Shown: positions 10,762 through 19,150 of the stretch, one piece after another | Layout: each line of letters opens with the position of its first letter | How positions within the stretch are numbered: position 1 is the first letter of the stretch | Origin: Picochlorum sp. 'celeri' | Taxonomy: Eukaryota; Chlorophyta; Trebouxiophyceae | Direction: 5' to 3' | Length of the DNA: 64,000 nt | Assembly: GCA_010909725.1 (NCBI GenBank) | Contig: JAACMV010000003.1 | Coordinates: forward strand, 620,001-684,000 | The notes under the pieces: generated by a model | The model's input: only the letters and a program-made list of their open reading frames with translations | What the model was told of the DNA's origin: nothing | The model's database searches: none | Made by a program: the position numbers and the translations under genes

Positions 10762-13332
10762 CTACACAGTGTAGCCAATTAGAGAAAAAATTTCTGTCAG
10801 GTTTTCAAGAGACAGGTACTCTGCATGTCCACTTATGATATCCGAGCAGTTGACATTTTCAATGCCTGGAGAGTCAACTGGGCCAAGGCCTGCTGCAGGT
10901 TTTGAAACTCCTTGCCAGAACATGACGGTCAAAAGCCAGTCACGTGTGCTGTAGCAGTTGACGAAACGGCCGGCAATGAGGGAGCGGGCTTCTGACCACA
11001 ATTCAGTGTCTGGAGTGATGGGGGCTCCCATAAGGATCACGTCTTGGATGAGTCCTCGAAGCGATTGAATTCGCTTCTTTTTTCTATCATAGGCAGTATT
11101 CGACCGTGGCAATAACTGGCTGATGAGTTCTTGCATACAGGACATGACCACTCGTGTGCCCATTGAATGAGCTATAAGAGTCACGGGTCTACCTCCTGTT
11201 CCCCCTTGCAAAAGAATATGTGCGAGCAACTTGCCCGCCTTATCTGATCTCTCGCCTGCTGTTGTCCAGGCATTCTCTATGAGCAGGCCTGCTGCAGCTC
11301 CTAAAAGGACAGTTGGGCCCAATGCTGTGACCAATCCAGCAGAACCAGCCACAAGATGCTGAACTCCATATCGGGCTGCTTGTCCTGTCACGCCTTTTGC
11401 AATCAGCCCTCCTAGGGCTGATGTTAATGCTAGGAGCTCTTGCCTACACCATACCAGTGCGTATCGATCAGATGCAGGAGCTATGATTGAGGTGGACCAT
11501 GGTTTGATGTAATCACTGTCTGATGTAATCCACCCACTGATGGCAATCGTCGTGGACAATTTGATACCTTCCGATTTTGGAGTTTGTGGTGACGGAATAG
11601 GAGAGAGTGGGATCTCATCTTCCTTCTTCTTACCTGTAGAAGATGGGGTGGCCTTGGAAGCATCATCCTGCTTGGACTTTGAAGATGAAAACCAGTACTG
11701 CCATGTGCTTGTCGTCGTCTCTTTCTGCTCTTCCTGTGTCGAGTCTTTCGATGGAGTCCTAATAACATGACCCTCATTCATGGTGTACTCCATGTGCGAT
11801 GCAGAAACATCTTTGCTGGCAAGGGTCTCCTTATGCGGAGAGTGCAGAATATCACCTAGGAGATAAAATCCAAAATCTTTCACATCTGCTGTTCTATATG
11901 CCATTTTACTGCCAGTTGTCGCCGCTCCCGCAGTTGCCATTGTAGTTGTCAGTGCTGCAACCCCGGCTTGCGTTGATAGGAAGCCAGCTGCTGAGACTGC
12001 TGCACCAGCAGCACCAGGGACAATGCCTAGAATGGATCCCACTCCAGCAGCAATCGCGGGTGCTGCAAGGCCCCCGGTTACTGCAAACAATGCACCACCT
12101 CCTACTGCTGCAGCACCTACTTTCCAGTATCGATAGCGATCTGACACAGAGTGTGATCTCCCACTCTGCCTTGAAGTTGCAGGTGCTCTATCACTTCCTA
12201 AAAGAACCTCCAGGGTAGCTAATCTATTTTCATCCAAATGCAGCCATCTACAAACCATTTTAAGGGCAACACGAGCCCGTGCATCATACCATCTAACACA
12301 TGGTGGGGGCCCTTGGCGTTTAAGTGCTGCAGTAGCATCGCCATCTGCGCCGAATCGATCCTTGTCATACGAGCCAATCTCAGCTGCAGCTTCACTCGCC
12401 GCAAAACTCGCCCCAATGGTGCACTGTAAAAGTTCCCAGACTCCAGCGATTGCAATCGGTGATACATATACATCGTTGATTCTAGCATGTTGCAGAGCAT
12501 CAGTATGATTCTCATCAAGATGTGTACCAGACTCCTGCATCTCCAATGATGCTTGCTGGGATATGGGGCTCCCTAATGGAGATTTCTCAAATTCCTCCAC
12601 AATATGCAACAAATTTTCATACTCAACTTTGCGAGATTCTTCATGAGCCTCACCAGCAGCAAGGTGCTTCAGCTTTTCGATTTCCTCTTCAAGGCGTTTT
12701 GGACAGGGCTTTCCATCCTCCATTTCCTCTCTTTCTCCTTCCTCCCTTGTGTCAGTAGGGGGTTCCCCAGAGTGAAAATCAGTGTGATGACATGCATCAT
12801 CCGCCGACTTGTGCACGCGCTTTGACCCTCCTCCCAACTCATGCACTGTTTGAATATCAAAGACTTCCTCATCTGACGACCCAGATATGACACTGGCCCA
12901 CACATCCTGGGGCTTGGGTTTACACGGGCGATGCAATGTTATCGGAGGCAGTTTTGCAGCCAGTTCAGCATCAAGAACAGATATAAGAGATCGCACTGTG
13001 GACCTAAAGACATCAGGTGTAGCTCGCTGACCAGCCACACTGGGCAGAGCTTTCAAACCAGCCCATTTAAAGCAAGGCAGCCCCAATTGCCAGTAGACAG
13101 CATCTAAAAAACCTCCAGAAGCAGCCAAATCACGACCCCAGAAACCATCACGCTCCTCATTCACCTGTTGATTGTTCTTCCCTTGTGTATTCACAGAAAA
13201 GACAACACCTTCCTCCTCCTCCTCCCCCCAGTCGTCCTTATCGTATGACTCGGCAGAAGCAGCGCTGGAATGTAAAGCAAGAGTGAATAGTGCTGCGATG
13301 CTATAGCGCTCCGCTTCTTCCAGCTCTTGCAT
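10762..13332 (-). CDS. TMCO4/DUF726 alpha/beta-hydrolase-fold membrane protein
   Basis: An intronless 856-residue frame. The middle holds two or three hydrophobic, Gly/Ala-rich segments (after KVGAAAVGGGALFAVTGG, and again GSAGLVTALGPTVLLGAAA). They are followed by the hydrolase elbow PVTLIAHSMGTRVV and a downstream DVILMGAPI, the order seen in the DUF726 family (human TMCO4). The family is predicted to be a membrane-associated serine hydrolase; its substrate is unknown. The N-terminal third is rich in Glu and probably coiled or disordered, with several low-complexity acidic runs (EEEEEG). The start is the first ATG at 13332, beginning MQELEEAERYS. The end is convergent with no plus-strand gene close by. 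Confidence 0.85.
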   Translation of the reverse strand: MQELEEAERYSIAALFTLALHSSAASAESYDKDDWGEEEEEGVVFSVNTQGKNNQQVNEERDGFWGRDLAASGGFLDAVYWQLGLPCFKWAGLKALPSVAGQRATPDVFRSTVRSLISVLDAELAAKLPPITLHRPCKPKPQDVWASVISGSSDEEVFDIQTVHELGGGSKRVHKSADDACHHTDFHSGEPPTDTREEGEREEMEDGKPCPKRLEEEIEKLKHLAAGEAHEESRKVEYENLLHIVEEFEKSPLGSPISQQASLEMQESGTHLDENHTDALQHARINDVYVSPIAIAGVWELLQCTIGASFAASEAAAEIGSYDKDRFGADGDATAALKRQGPPPCVRWYDARARVALKMVCRWLHLDENRLATLEVLLGSDRAPATSRQSGRSHSVSDRYRYWKVGAAAVGGGALFAVTGGLAAPAIAAGVGSILGIVPGAAGAAVSAAGFLSTQAGVAALTTTMATAGAATTGSKMAYRTADVKDFGFYLLGDILHSPHKETLASKDVSASHMEYTMNEGHVIRTPSKDSTQEEQKETTTSTWQYWFSSSKSKQDDASKATPSSTGKKKEDEIPLSPIPSPQTPKSEGIKLSTTIAISGWITSDSDYIKPWSTSIIAPASDRYALVWCRQELLALTSALGGLIAKGVTGQAARYGVQHLVAGSAGLVTALGPTVLLGAAAGLLIENAWTTAGERSDKAGKLLAHILLQGGTGGRPVTLIAHSMGTRVVMSCMQELISQLLPRSNTAYDRKKKRIQSLRGLIQDVILMGAPITPDTELWSEARSLIAGRFVNCYSTRDWLLTVMFWQGVSKPAAGLGPVDSPGIENVNCSDIISGHAEYLSLENLTEIFSLIGYTV

Positions 13333-13670
13333 ATCTTGAGTGGGCAGTCAGTGGAACGAACACGCCTTCTCTTCCCTTTCCCTGACAGAAAGGATGACTC
13401 AGACCATCAGGAATCATTCATTTGATACAAATTTACAGACTTAATCGTAATTAAATAAAAACACGTCAACACGTCAGCGTATCCATCGAGTTTCTTGATT
13501 CAAACGAATTCAACAGTCTCGAATGGGGTCTTTGGTCGACCTTGCCCGTCAGAGGATGCGCTTGATGGGTATTCTAAAAATACACAGGACATTCTCAGCA
13601 GTAGTCATGTCAGTCATGATGACATGGATCATTGCCAAGATCGTGTTGAAAATATGTATTGCTATCCACA
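13333..13670. other. Divergent promoter region
   Basis: The interval between the head-to-head DUF726 and EMAPII-like genes. A plus-strand frame from 13523 runs into the next gene out of frame and looks like 5' leader. No domain is seen. Confidence 0.5.
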
Positions 13671-14402
13671 ATGTCGAGTTTGAGCACGGCAATTTCACAG
13701 CTGGATGCTTTGATTCTTCGTCTCCAGGACGGTTCTATTCTTCAGAATGCTCCTCCAAAACAGACTGGTACGGATAGAAATCAACTCACTATAGATACTG
13801 ATGGTCAGAATATACCTAGGGAAAAGCAGGGGAAGAAGAAAAAGAAGGAGAAGAAGGACAAGCCACAGCAGCCTAAGAAGAAGGGAAATGAGGTCCAGGA
13901 TGTGATTCAAAAAGCATACCTGGTGGTGGCCCGAGTTGAGAATGTAAAGGCTCATCCAAACTCAGATAAGCTGATAATTTGTCAACTCGATTGTGGCGAT
14001 CATTCAAGGCAGATTGTTGCTGGGCTGCAACAGTATGTTGATGTTGGGACATTTGAAGGAACCAAGGTTGTTTGTATTATCAATCTAAAGACAGCGAAAT
14101 TGGGTGGTGAGACATCAGAAGGCATGATATTAGCATCCAGTAGTGATTCCAAGGTGTATCCCATCATTCCACCGAGTAGTGCAACGCCAGGGACCCTTGT
14201 GTACCCAGAGAAATTAGTACATGCTCCTGCAGATGCATCGTTGTGTCCCAAAACGCTGAAAGGAGATATGTGGCGAAGTATAGTTCCGGAATTTTCCGTG
14301 TCATCCGAGGTATGCTGCTATAAAGGGCATCAGTTGGTAGCTGGAGAGCACGGACCAGTGACAGCTCCAGGATTTACCATGCCTCACGTCACCATCAATT
14401 AA
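13671..14402 (+). CDS. EMAPII/Arc1p-like C-terminal tRNA-binding protein
   Basis: The 243-residue frame has a Lys-rich linker (EKQGKKKKKEKKDKPQQP) followed by an OB-fold tRNA-binding domain: VVARVENVKAHPNSDKL, then RQIVAGL and, further on, TSEGMILASS. This is the arrangement of AIMP1/p43, yeast Arc1p and the C-terminal extensions of plant MetRS. Such proteins bind tRNA elbows and dock aminoacyl-tRNA synthetases in the cytosol. The short N-terminal helix (MSSLSTAISQLDALILRLQD) may serve as the synthetase-contact module. I start at the ATG at 13671; an upstream non-ATG extension of four codons is ignored. Confidence 0.9.
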   Translation: MSSLSTAISQLDALILRLQDGSILQNAPPKQTGTDRNQLTIDTDGQNIPREKQGKKKKKEKKDKPQQPKKKGNEVQDVIQKAYLVVARVENVKAHPNSDKLIICQLDCGDHSRQIVAGLQQYVDVGTFEGTKVVCIINLKTAKLGGETSEGMILASSSDSKVYPIIPPSSATPGTLVYPEKLVHAPADASLCPKTLKGDMWRSIVPEFSVSSEVCCYKGHQLVAGEHGPVTAPGFTMPHVTIN

Positions 14403-14444
14403 TTAATTCAATGCATGTTACACGGTATGCATATATTCATCTAC

Positions 14445-15653
14445 TTATGCATCAATCTCTACTGATATGCCAAGAGGGGCATGATCAGATCCCATGAAGG
14501 ATGGTAGATGATAGCAGTCATACACGCTACTCCTGAACAAACTGTCAGAGACGAGGAAATAATCCAATCTCCATCCCTTATTCTTTGCCCGCAAATTAAA
14601 TCTGTAGCCCCAATATGTATATCCAATAACGCCGGGGTGAAGCGTCCTAAACGCATCTGTCAACCCGTTCTTGAGGTACCTCTTTGCAAAACTCTCCCGC
14701 TCTTCAATAGTGAACCCTGCACTCCTCAAGTTTGTTTTGGGACTGTGAATGTCAATTTCTTCAGCAGCACAATTCATATCTCCAACAAGTACAACCGGTT
14801 TCCCCTCCTTCTCTTCCAACGCTTTCACGTGATTTGACAATGCAACATCCCATTCTTGAACCCGAAAGTCGAGCCGTTTCAAACCAGCTCCAGAATTGGG
14901 AACGTACGTATTCACAATATAGAAAGAATCAAACTCTGCGGTAATGATGCGACCTTCTTCATCATTTTCCGAGTGCTCTTCATGAGTTAGACCATACGTT
15001 ACTCTCAGAGGCTTCTTCTTGGACAAAATTGCCGTCCCAGAGTACCCCTTCTTCACTGTTGAAAAATTCCAATACCCATGGCCACACTCTGGGAAATACT
15101 TGTGGAACGCTGCACGAGCATCCTCACCATGCTTCCCCTCCTGCAACTTGTGCTCTTGAATACAGAATATATCAGGACTCTCCTCCGCAACCAACGTTTC
15201 AAGATCCTCTGACGCTTTTTTCAAAAATGCTCGCAATCCAGCCACATTCCATGACACAATCGAAACACAATTCTTCTTCTTCGGCTTCCTCATCGTCACA
15301 GGATCATACACAACAGCATTCTCATGACCATTCTTCTTCGCCACGGTTTTCTTCCTCTTTGGCGGTGCCGCCTCCTCACCCGCCTCAGTGCCACGTTTCT
15401 GTTTGCTGTCACCACCAGCTACCTGATCAACTGGCGGTAGATCATCCATCGTCATATTAGTCAACAGAGAACAATCTGTCGTATTACCGAGTACCAGAAG
15501 GTGACTGCTAAATCGTCGACGAGCGTAATCACAACGACTCACAAGATGAGTGTCCAATGAAGACAGAAAATGAGTGGAAGATTTGAATCCCCAACCTGCA
15601 GTTCGAATACTCCGTTGCACCAGCACAGCTCGACTCAACAACAGGCACACCAT
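14445..15653 (-). CDS. AP endonuclease (exonuclease III / APE1 family)
   Basis: The 402-residue frame encodes the EEP-fold enzyme that cuts DNA at abasic sites in base excision repair. Motifs in order: SIVSWNVAGLRAFLKK, CIQEHKL (metal Glu), NTYVPNSGAGLKRLDFR, VGDMNCA (catalytic Asp/Asn), WRLDYFL and GSDHAPLG (Asp-His pair). A basic strip (PPKRKKTVAKK) before the catalytic domain is a plausible nuclear signal. The first 55 residues are Arg/Ser-rich with almost no acids (RRRFSSHLL), like an organelle targeting peptide. An internal Met67 (MTMDDLPP) would give a form without the leader. The start chosen is the ATG at 15653. Confidence 0.93.
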   Translation of the reverse strand: MVCLLLSRAVLVQRSIRTAGWGFKSSTHFLSSLDTHLVSRCDYARRRFSSHLLVLGNTTDCSLLTNMTMDDLPPVDQVAGGDSKQKRGTEAGEEAAPPKRKKTVAKKNGHENAVVYDPVTMRKPKKKNCVSIVSWNVAGLRAFLKKASEDLETLVAEESPDIFCIQEHKLQEGKHGEDARAAFHKYFPECGHGYWNFSTVKKGYSGTAILSKKKPLRVTYGLTHEEHSENDEEGRIITAEFDSFYIVNTYVPNSGAGLKRLDFRVQEWDVALSNHVKALEEKEGKPVVLVGDMNCAAEEIDIHSPKTNLRSAGFTIEERESFAKRYLKNGLTDAFRTLHPGVIGYTYWGYRFNLRAKNKGWRLDYFLVSDSLFRSSVYDCYHLPSFMGSDHAPLGISVEIDA

Positions 15654-15872
15654 TCACACTCGAATATATAAATGCAGAGAATTATTGATTCGTCTGCCAT
15701 CCGTCCCACACAATACGTATCATCACAAGGTTCTTTATGTATGCAGCAATCTTCTTTTTTTTTTCGTATTAAATAAGGAGATTCATCTTATGAATCTCAG
15801 TATTGCATTCATTGAAATGGAACATGAAACAACACAATCAATAAAATATCAAAGAAATTCATCCGACCGACC

Positions 15873-16350
15873 ATGAATGTCAACGATGCTCAAGGCACGT
15901 CCGACGATGTGGCATTCTTCAGTGACCAGAAAGCCATGACCACGTCGGAGGTCGCTATTGCACTGGAACAATACACCAGGGATAGAAAATTACGAGATCC
16001 TTCGTATCAGCCAAACATACTGGTATCGAAAACGATAGAATACACGAATACGATTGCAACCAATAAAAATCCAGACACAGTGAGGAAAATTAGAAGGTAC
16101 GAGCCCTTTCCCCTGACCAGTATCGTACATAGTAGTGAATAACACCTTTTTTATGTATATATATATATATAGTCGTTTGGCAGAGGCTGGAATGACAGAA
16201 CAAGAATTAGCCCTCGTTGCCAACCTGCAACTTCAGACTGCAGAGGAAGCAAAAGTACTAGTCCCCAGTCTCGCTGCAGAGGGTCGGTTCACCGACGATG
16301 AGTTGAATAGAATTCTTTTAGAGATTGAAAATTACCGAGAATTTGAATAA
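15873..16350 (+). CDS. NRPB4: RNA polymerase II subunit RPB4
   Basis: Two exons, 15873-16096 and 16173-16350, encode 133 residues; the 76-bp intron ends in a TA repeat followed by TAG. The phases agree and join VRKIR to SRLAEAGMTEQEL. The second exon shows the RPB4/RPC9 HRDC-like fold signature ALVANLQLQTAEEAKVLVP, ending in a DDELNRILLEIENYR helix, which parallels human POLR2D in length and order. With RPB7 it forms the stalk of Pol II, acting in initiation and mRNA fate. The gene is divergent from the AP endonuclease gene (219 bp apart) and its stop lies 15 bp from the convergent uL30m gene. Confidence 0.9.
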
Positions 16351-16365
16351 AACTACATGTAAAAC

Positions 16366-16763
16366 CTATAACTTGTGCTGCGACTCCACATGCATGTGTG
16401 ACATGGAATCATGCCTCACGTGCACTGGAGGTTGAACAGTGGTTTCCTTTGCTCTTTTCAGCATCATTCGCGCATTGTACTCCTCATCAGTCTCCACCAA
16501 AACCAAATGCTTTACCTGTACATGAAGAATATATATAATGATGCACGGGTTGATCACGCAGTGACACGGCGTCCACATACCTTGGCAAGGGCACCCCGGA
16601 TGGATGCATTATTTGGCTTCTCTACGCACTGTTCTCGGCGTTTTAGTCCTAGAGATTGTAATGTTTTAATATGAGTTTCCTTTTTACCCGCAAATCCCCT
16701 CTTTAGCGTGACAAATAGAGACTTTATTGCCTCCTTTGTCCCATGGCTATTGAGTGCTGCCAT
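16366..16763 (-). CDS. Mitochondrial ribosomal protein uL30m
   Basis: Exons 16763-16581 and 16515-16366, separated by a 65-bp phase-0 intron, encode 110 residues. The fold signature of uL30 is clear: LFVTLKRGFAGKKETHIKTL, then LGLKRREQCVEKPNNASIRG and, after the splice, VKHLVLVETDEEYNARM. The bacterial-type sequence plus a His-rich C-terminal tail suggests an organelle ribosome. Plastid ribosomes lack L30, so mitochondrial is the better inference. The ATG at 16763 is used; the frame extends eight codons upstream without an ATG. Confidence 0.82.
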
Positions 16764-16997
16764 CAAGCACGATAGATATGGACACACACAGAGCCCCTTC
16801 TTCCTTTTAATTCAGTACTTTTATATATATGTGTGTGAGTTCAATCGTCGTCTTTTCAGTGACATTAGAGACAAGTGTCCCGAAATACTTTGGTATGCTA
16901 GAGGCATGTCCATCACAAAATCCGATACACGTGTCACACAGAGACAGGGAGATGTATCATTAAATCTAAATAGATACTCATATAGTGGATAATCACG

Positions 16998-17458
16998 ATG
17001 GCGATGATGACAATGGCACGATCGTGTTCAAGAATCAGCCTGGTGGGAATGCATTCCAAGACCAGAGTTGGGTCACGCCGTGTCGGTGTGCAACACCATG
17101 GATGGTATCGTGTGCCATCAGAGCGTGTCTTGGTGACGCATGCTCTCGGAGGTGAGGAATGGCTCACTGTTTGATTCTTTCTTTCATTCCTGGTTGCTTG
17201 TGACCAATGCCTCTTCACACACGTGTCACTCATCTGTATCTTCCATGTGCTTCAGATTCAAAGAATAAGGATTCATCAAAGAGTGGATTGAAGAGAGAGG
17301 ATGAGCCAGAGGAGTATTGGTCTTCTGAAAGGGAGAGGAAGGGTGAGAGTCCTTTCAAGGATCCTTTGGCCATTATTGGGATTGTGTCTATTTTGTTTCC
17401 ATTCATCTTTTTGATCATTGCGAGTTCTGTGGGGCTCGTGGATCTGTCTCCAAGGTAA
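16998..17458 (+). CDS. Small single-pass membrane protein, probably plastid-targeted
   Basis: Exons 16998-17151 and 17256-17458 (104-bp intron, phase 1) encode 118 residues. The first 50 residues are rich in Arg, Ser, Val and His without acids, resembling a transit peptide. After an acidic/basic linker (DEPEEYWSSERER) comes KDPLAIIGIVSILFPFIFL, the start of one hydrophobic helix, and a short VDLSPR tail. Small thylakoid and envelope proteins of green plants have this layout, but I do not recognise the family. The gene is divergent from uL30m (234 bp between starts) and converges on the zinc finger gene. Confidence 0.6.
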
Positions 17459-17587
17459 TGCCATCTTGTTTGTTTGCTTCTTTGACTGATTGATGATGAT
17501 GATGAAAGAAAACCCTGCATGGATCGAGCTACTTTATTTTAAATACAAACATAATAATTATAATAAATATTTAAAGGTGAATGACCA

Positions 17588-18736
17588 TTACTTCTCCACC
17601 AAATTCGAAAAGACTGGCAGTCTCCTGGCACCCTGTGCACTGGCCTGTTGTGGGTGCATGTGTGGGGATGTTGGCATGGACCCAGCCTCGTTGGGTGATC
17701 CTGATACGAGGCTTGTGCTTCGGGGAAGGATGCCAGTTGGAAGACTCCCGTGTCCAGATATACTATCTCCTGAAAATCTGGGTTGGAGTGCATCAGTGCT
17801 TCCCATCAATTGTTGGTTTCCAAGTTGAAATGGACCCTCATCATCATTGCAATGCAGCACATCGAGTGCTGCTGTCAGAGCCGTCTCATATTCATTGTGT
17901 TGTACGAGAGAGGGAGGCGATTCCTGCGGAAAGGATGCTCCTCCTCCTCGAGATGCAACTGTTGCATAGTCTGGCCCTCCCATGAGAGAGTTTGATGATC
18001 CGCTCAACTGGCTACTTGCAGCTGATCCAACTGGATGTGCTCTCTGTGCCATTTTCTTCGAGGCACCTCTGGCAACATTTGCAAAGGATGCTGGATTGTT
18101 ATCCAGCCCTCCTCCTGGTATCATCTGAGGCTTGCTGTCAAGCATCACCTGCGGCTCTTGGGGCATACTTGGTGTCGCCTTTGCTGTTCTCAATTGGGCC
18201 AAGGCAGTGCTCTGGTGAATAAACCTGCATCGAGTCCCATAGGGACAGGTGCCAGTCGTTGCAAAAGTTCTGCACACTTCAGTCTTGTACTTTGGATGCC
18301 TCTGCACCGGCCTTAGTTCCTCCAAGCTATGAGCAAACTGACATTTCGTTCCATACCGGCATGTCCCAAACTCCTCCCACGACCGACACAGCTCCGTCTA
18401 CAACAACAAACCCCAGCAAGGTCACACCAGTTCTACCCAGGTCTCCCACCCCGTGGTCTCCACCGAATCTATTGAATAAAAAATGACAATACTATCATTG
18501 ATACGCACCTTGTACAGAGGATTTTGAGACGCAGAGCTCTGTTGAGCGCCCCCACTGCCCTGTCTATGTTGACTCATACCGGTCTGCGTCGAATCCTCCT
18601 CTTCACTATTGTTCTCCAAAAGCGACTGTTGAATTTTATTCTTGTCTTGATACCGCAATGCAAGCTCACCTTGGGGCACGAAATCCCTCGGAGGTGGTAC
18701 GAGTTTAGTACCCGAACTCGGCTGTTGCTGCGTCAT
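17588..18736 (-). CDS. TTP-type tandem CCCH zinc finger RNA-binding protein
   Basis: Exons 18736-18509 and 18397-17588 (111-bp phase-0 intron) give 345 residues. The intron cuts the first finger lead sequence, and splicing restores [16 protein letters not shown], a C-x8-C-x5-C-x3-H finger. An 18-residue spacer containing [18 protein letters not shown] leads to a second finger of identical spacing. This is the tristetraprolin/ZFP36 pattern, which binds UAUUUA-type AU-rich elements in 3' UTRs and recruits deadenylases. The C-terminal two thirds are Ser/Pro/Gly-rich and likely disordered, a common place for CCR4-NOT-binding motifs. The start at 18736 (MTQQQPSS) is the first ATG. RNA target and decay role are inferred from the family. 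Confidence 0.85.
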
Positions 18737-19150
18737 CGTCTGTCTCAATGTAAATATCGTATTCACTAATCCAAATAAATTACAATCATCCGCGTTGCCA
18801 ACGGAGTCACGGGCTTTCGCTCGTCCTCTCTCCAACCATGGCTGGGGATTCCTTTCCAACAACTCGTATCGACCACAACTCTGTTGTATGCGTCTTTATG
18901 GGATCAAATGATGTTTTATAAATAAATATAAGAGTATTGGAGGGAGGATGGAAGGTATCTGTGGATGGTATACTTTTGCCCAATCTCATCACAATGTGTT
19001 ATGAGTGTGCAGACAGCAATCATTGAATGCCACCATTTGTTGTTGGGATAGCCTTCTTTATCATCATGCAGGATACGTGTACGAGAGAGATTACCATGGC
19101 AATGCGCGTTTTTACATCAAATGGCAAAACGTATAGATGCCTCATCAGAT
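18737..19150. other. Intergenic spacer
   Basis: Lies between two minus-strand genes (zinc finger and PT-repeat protein). It should contain the zinc finger promoter and the PT gene 3' UTR. No coding frame with recognisable features. Confidence 0.5.
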
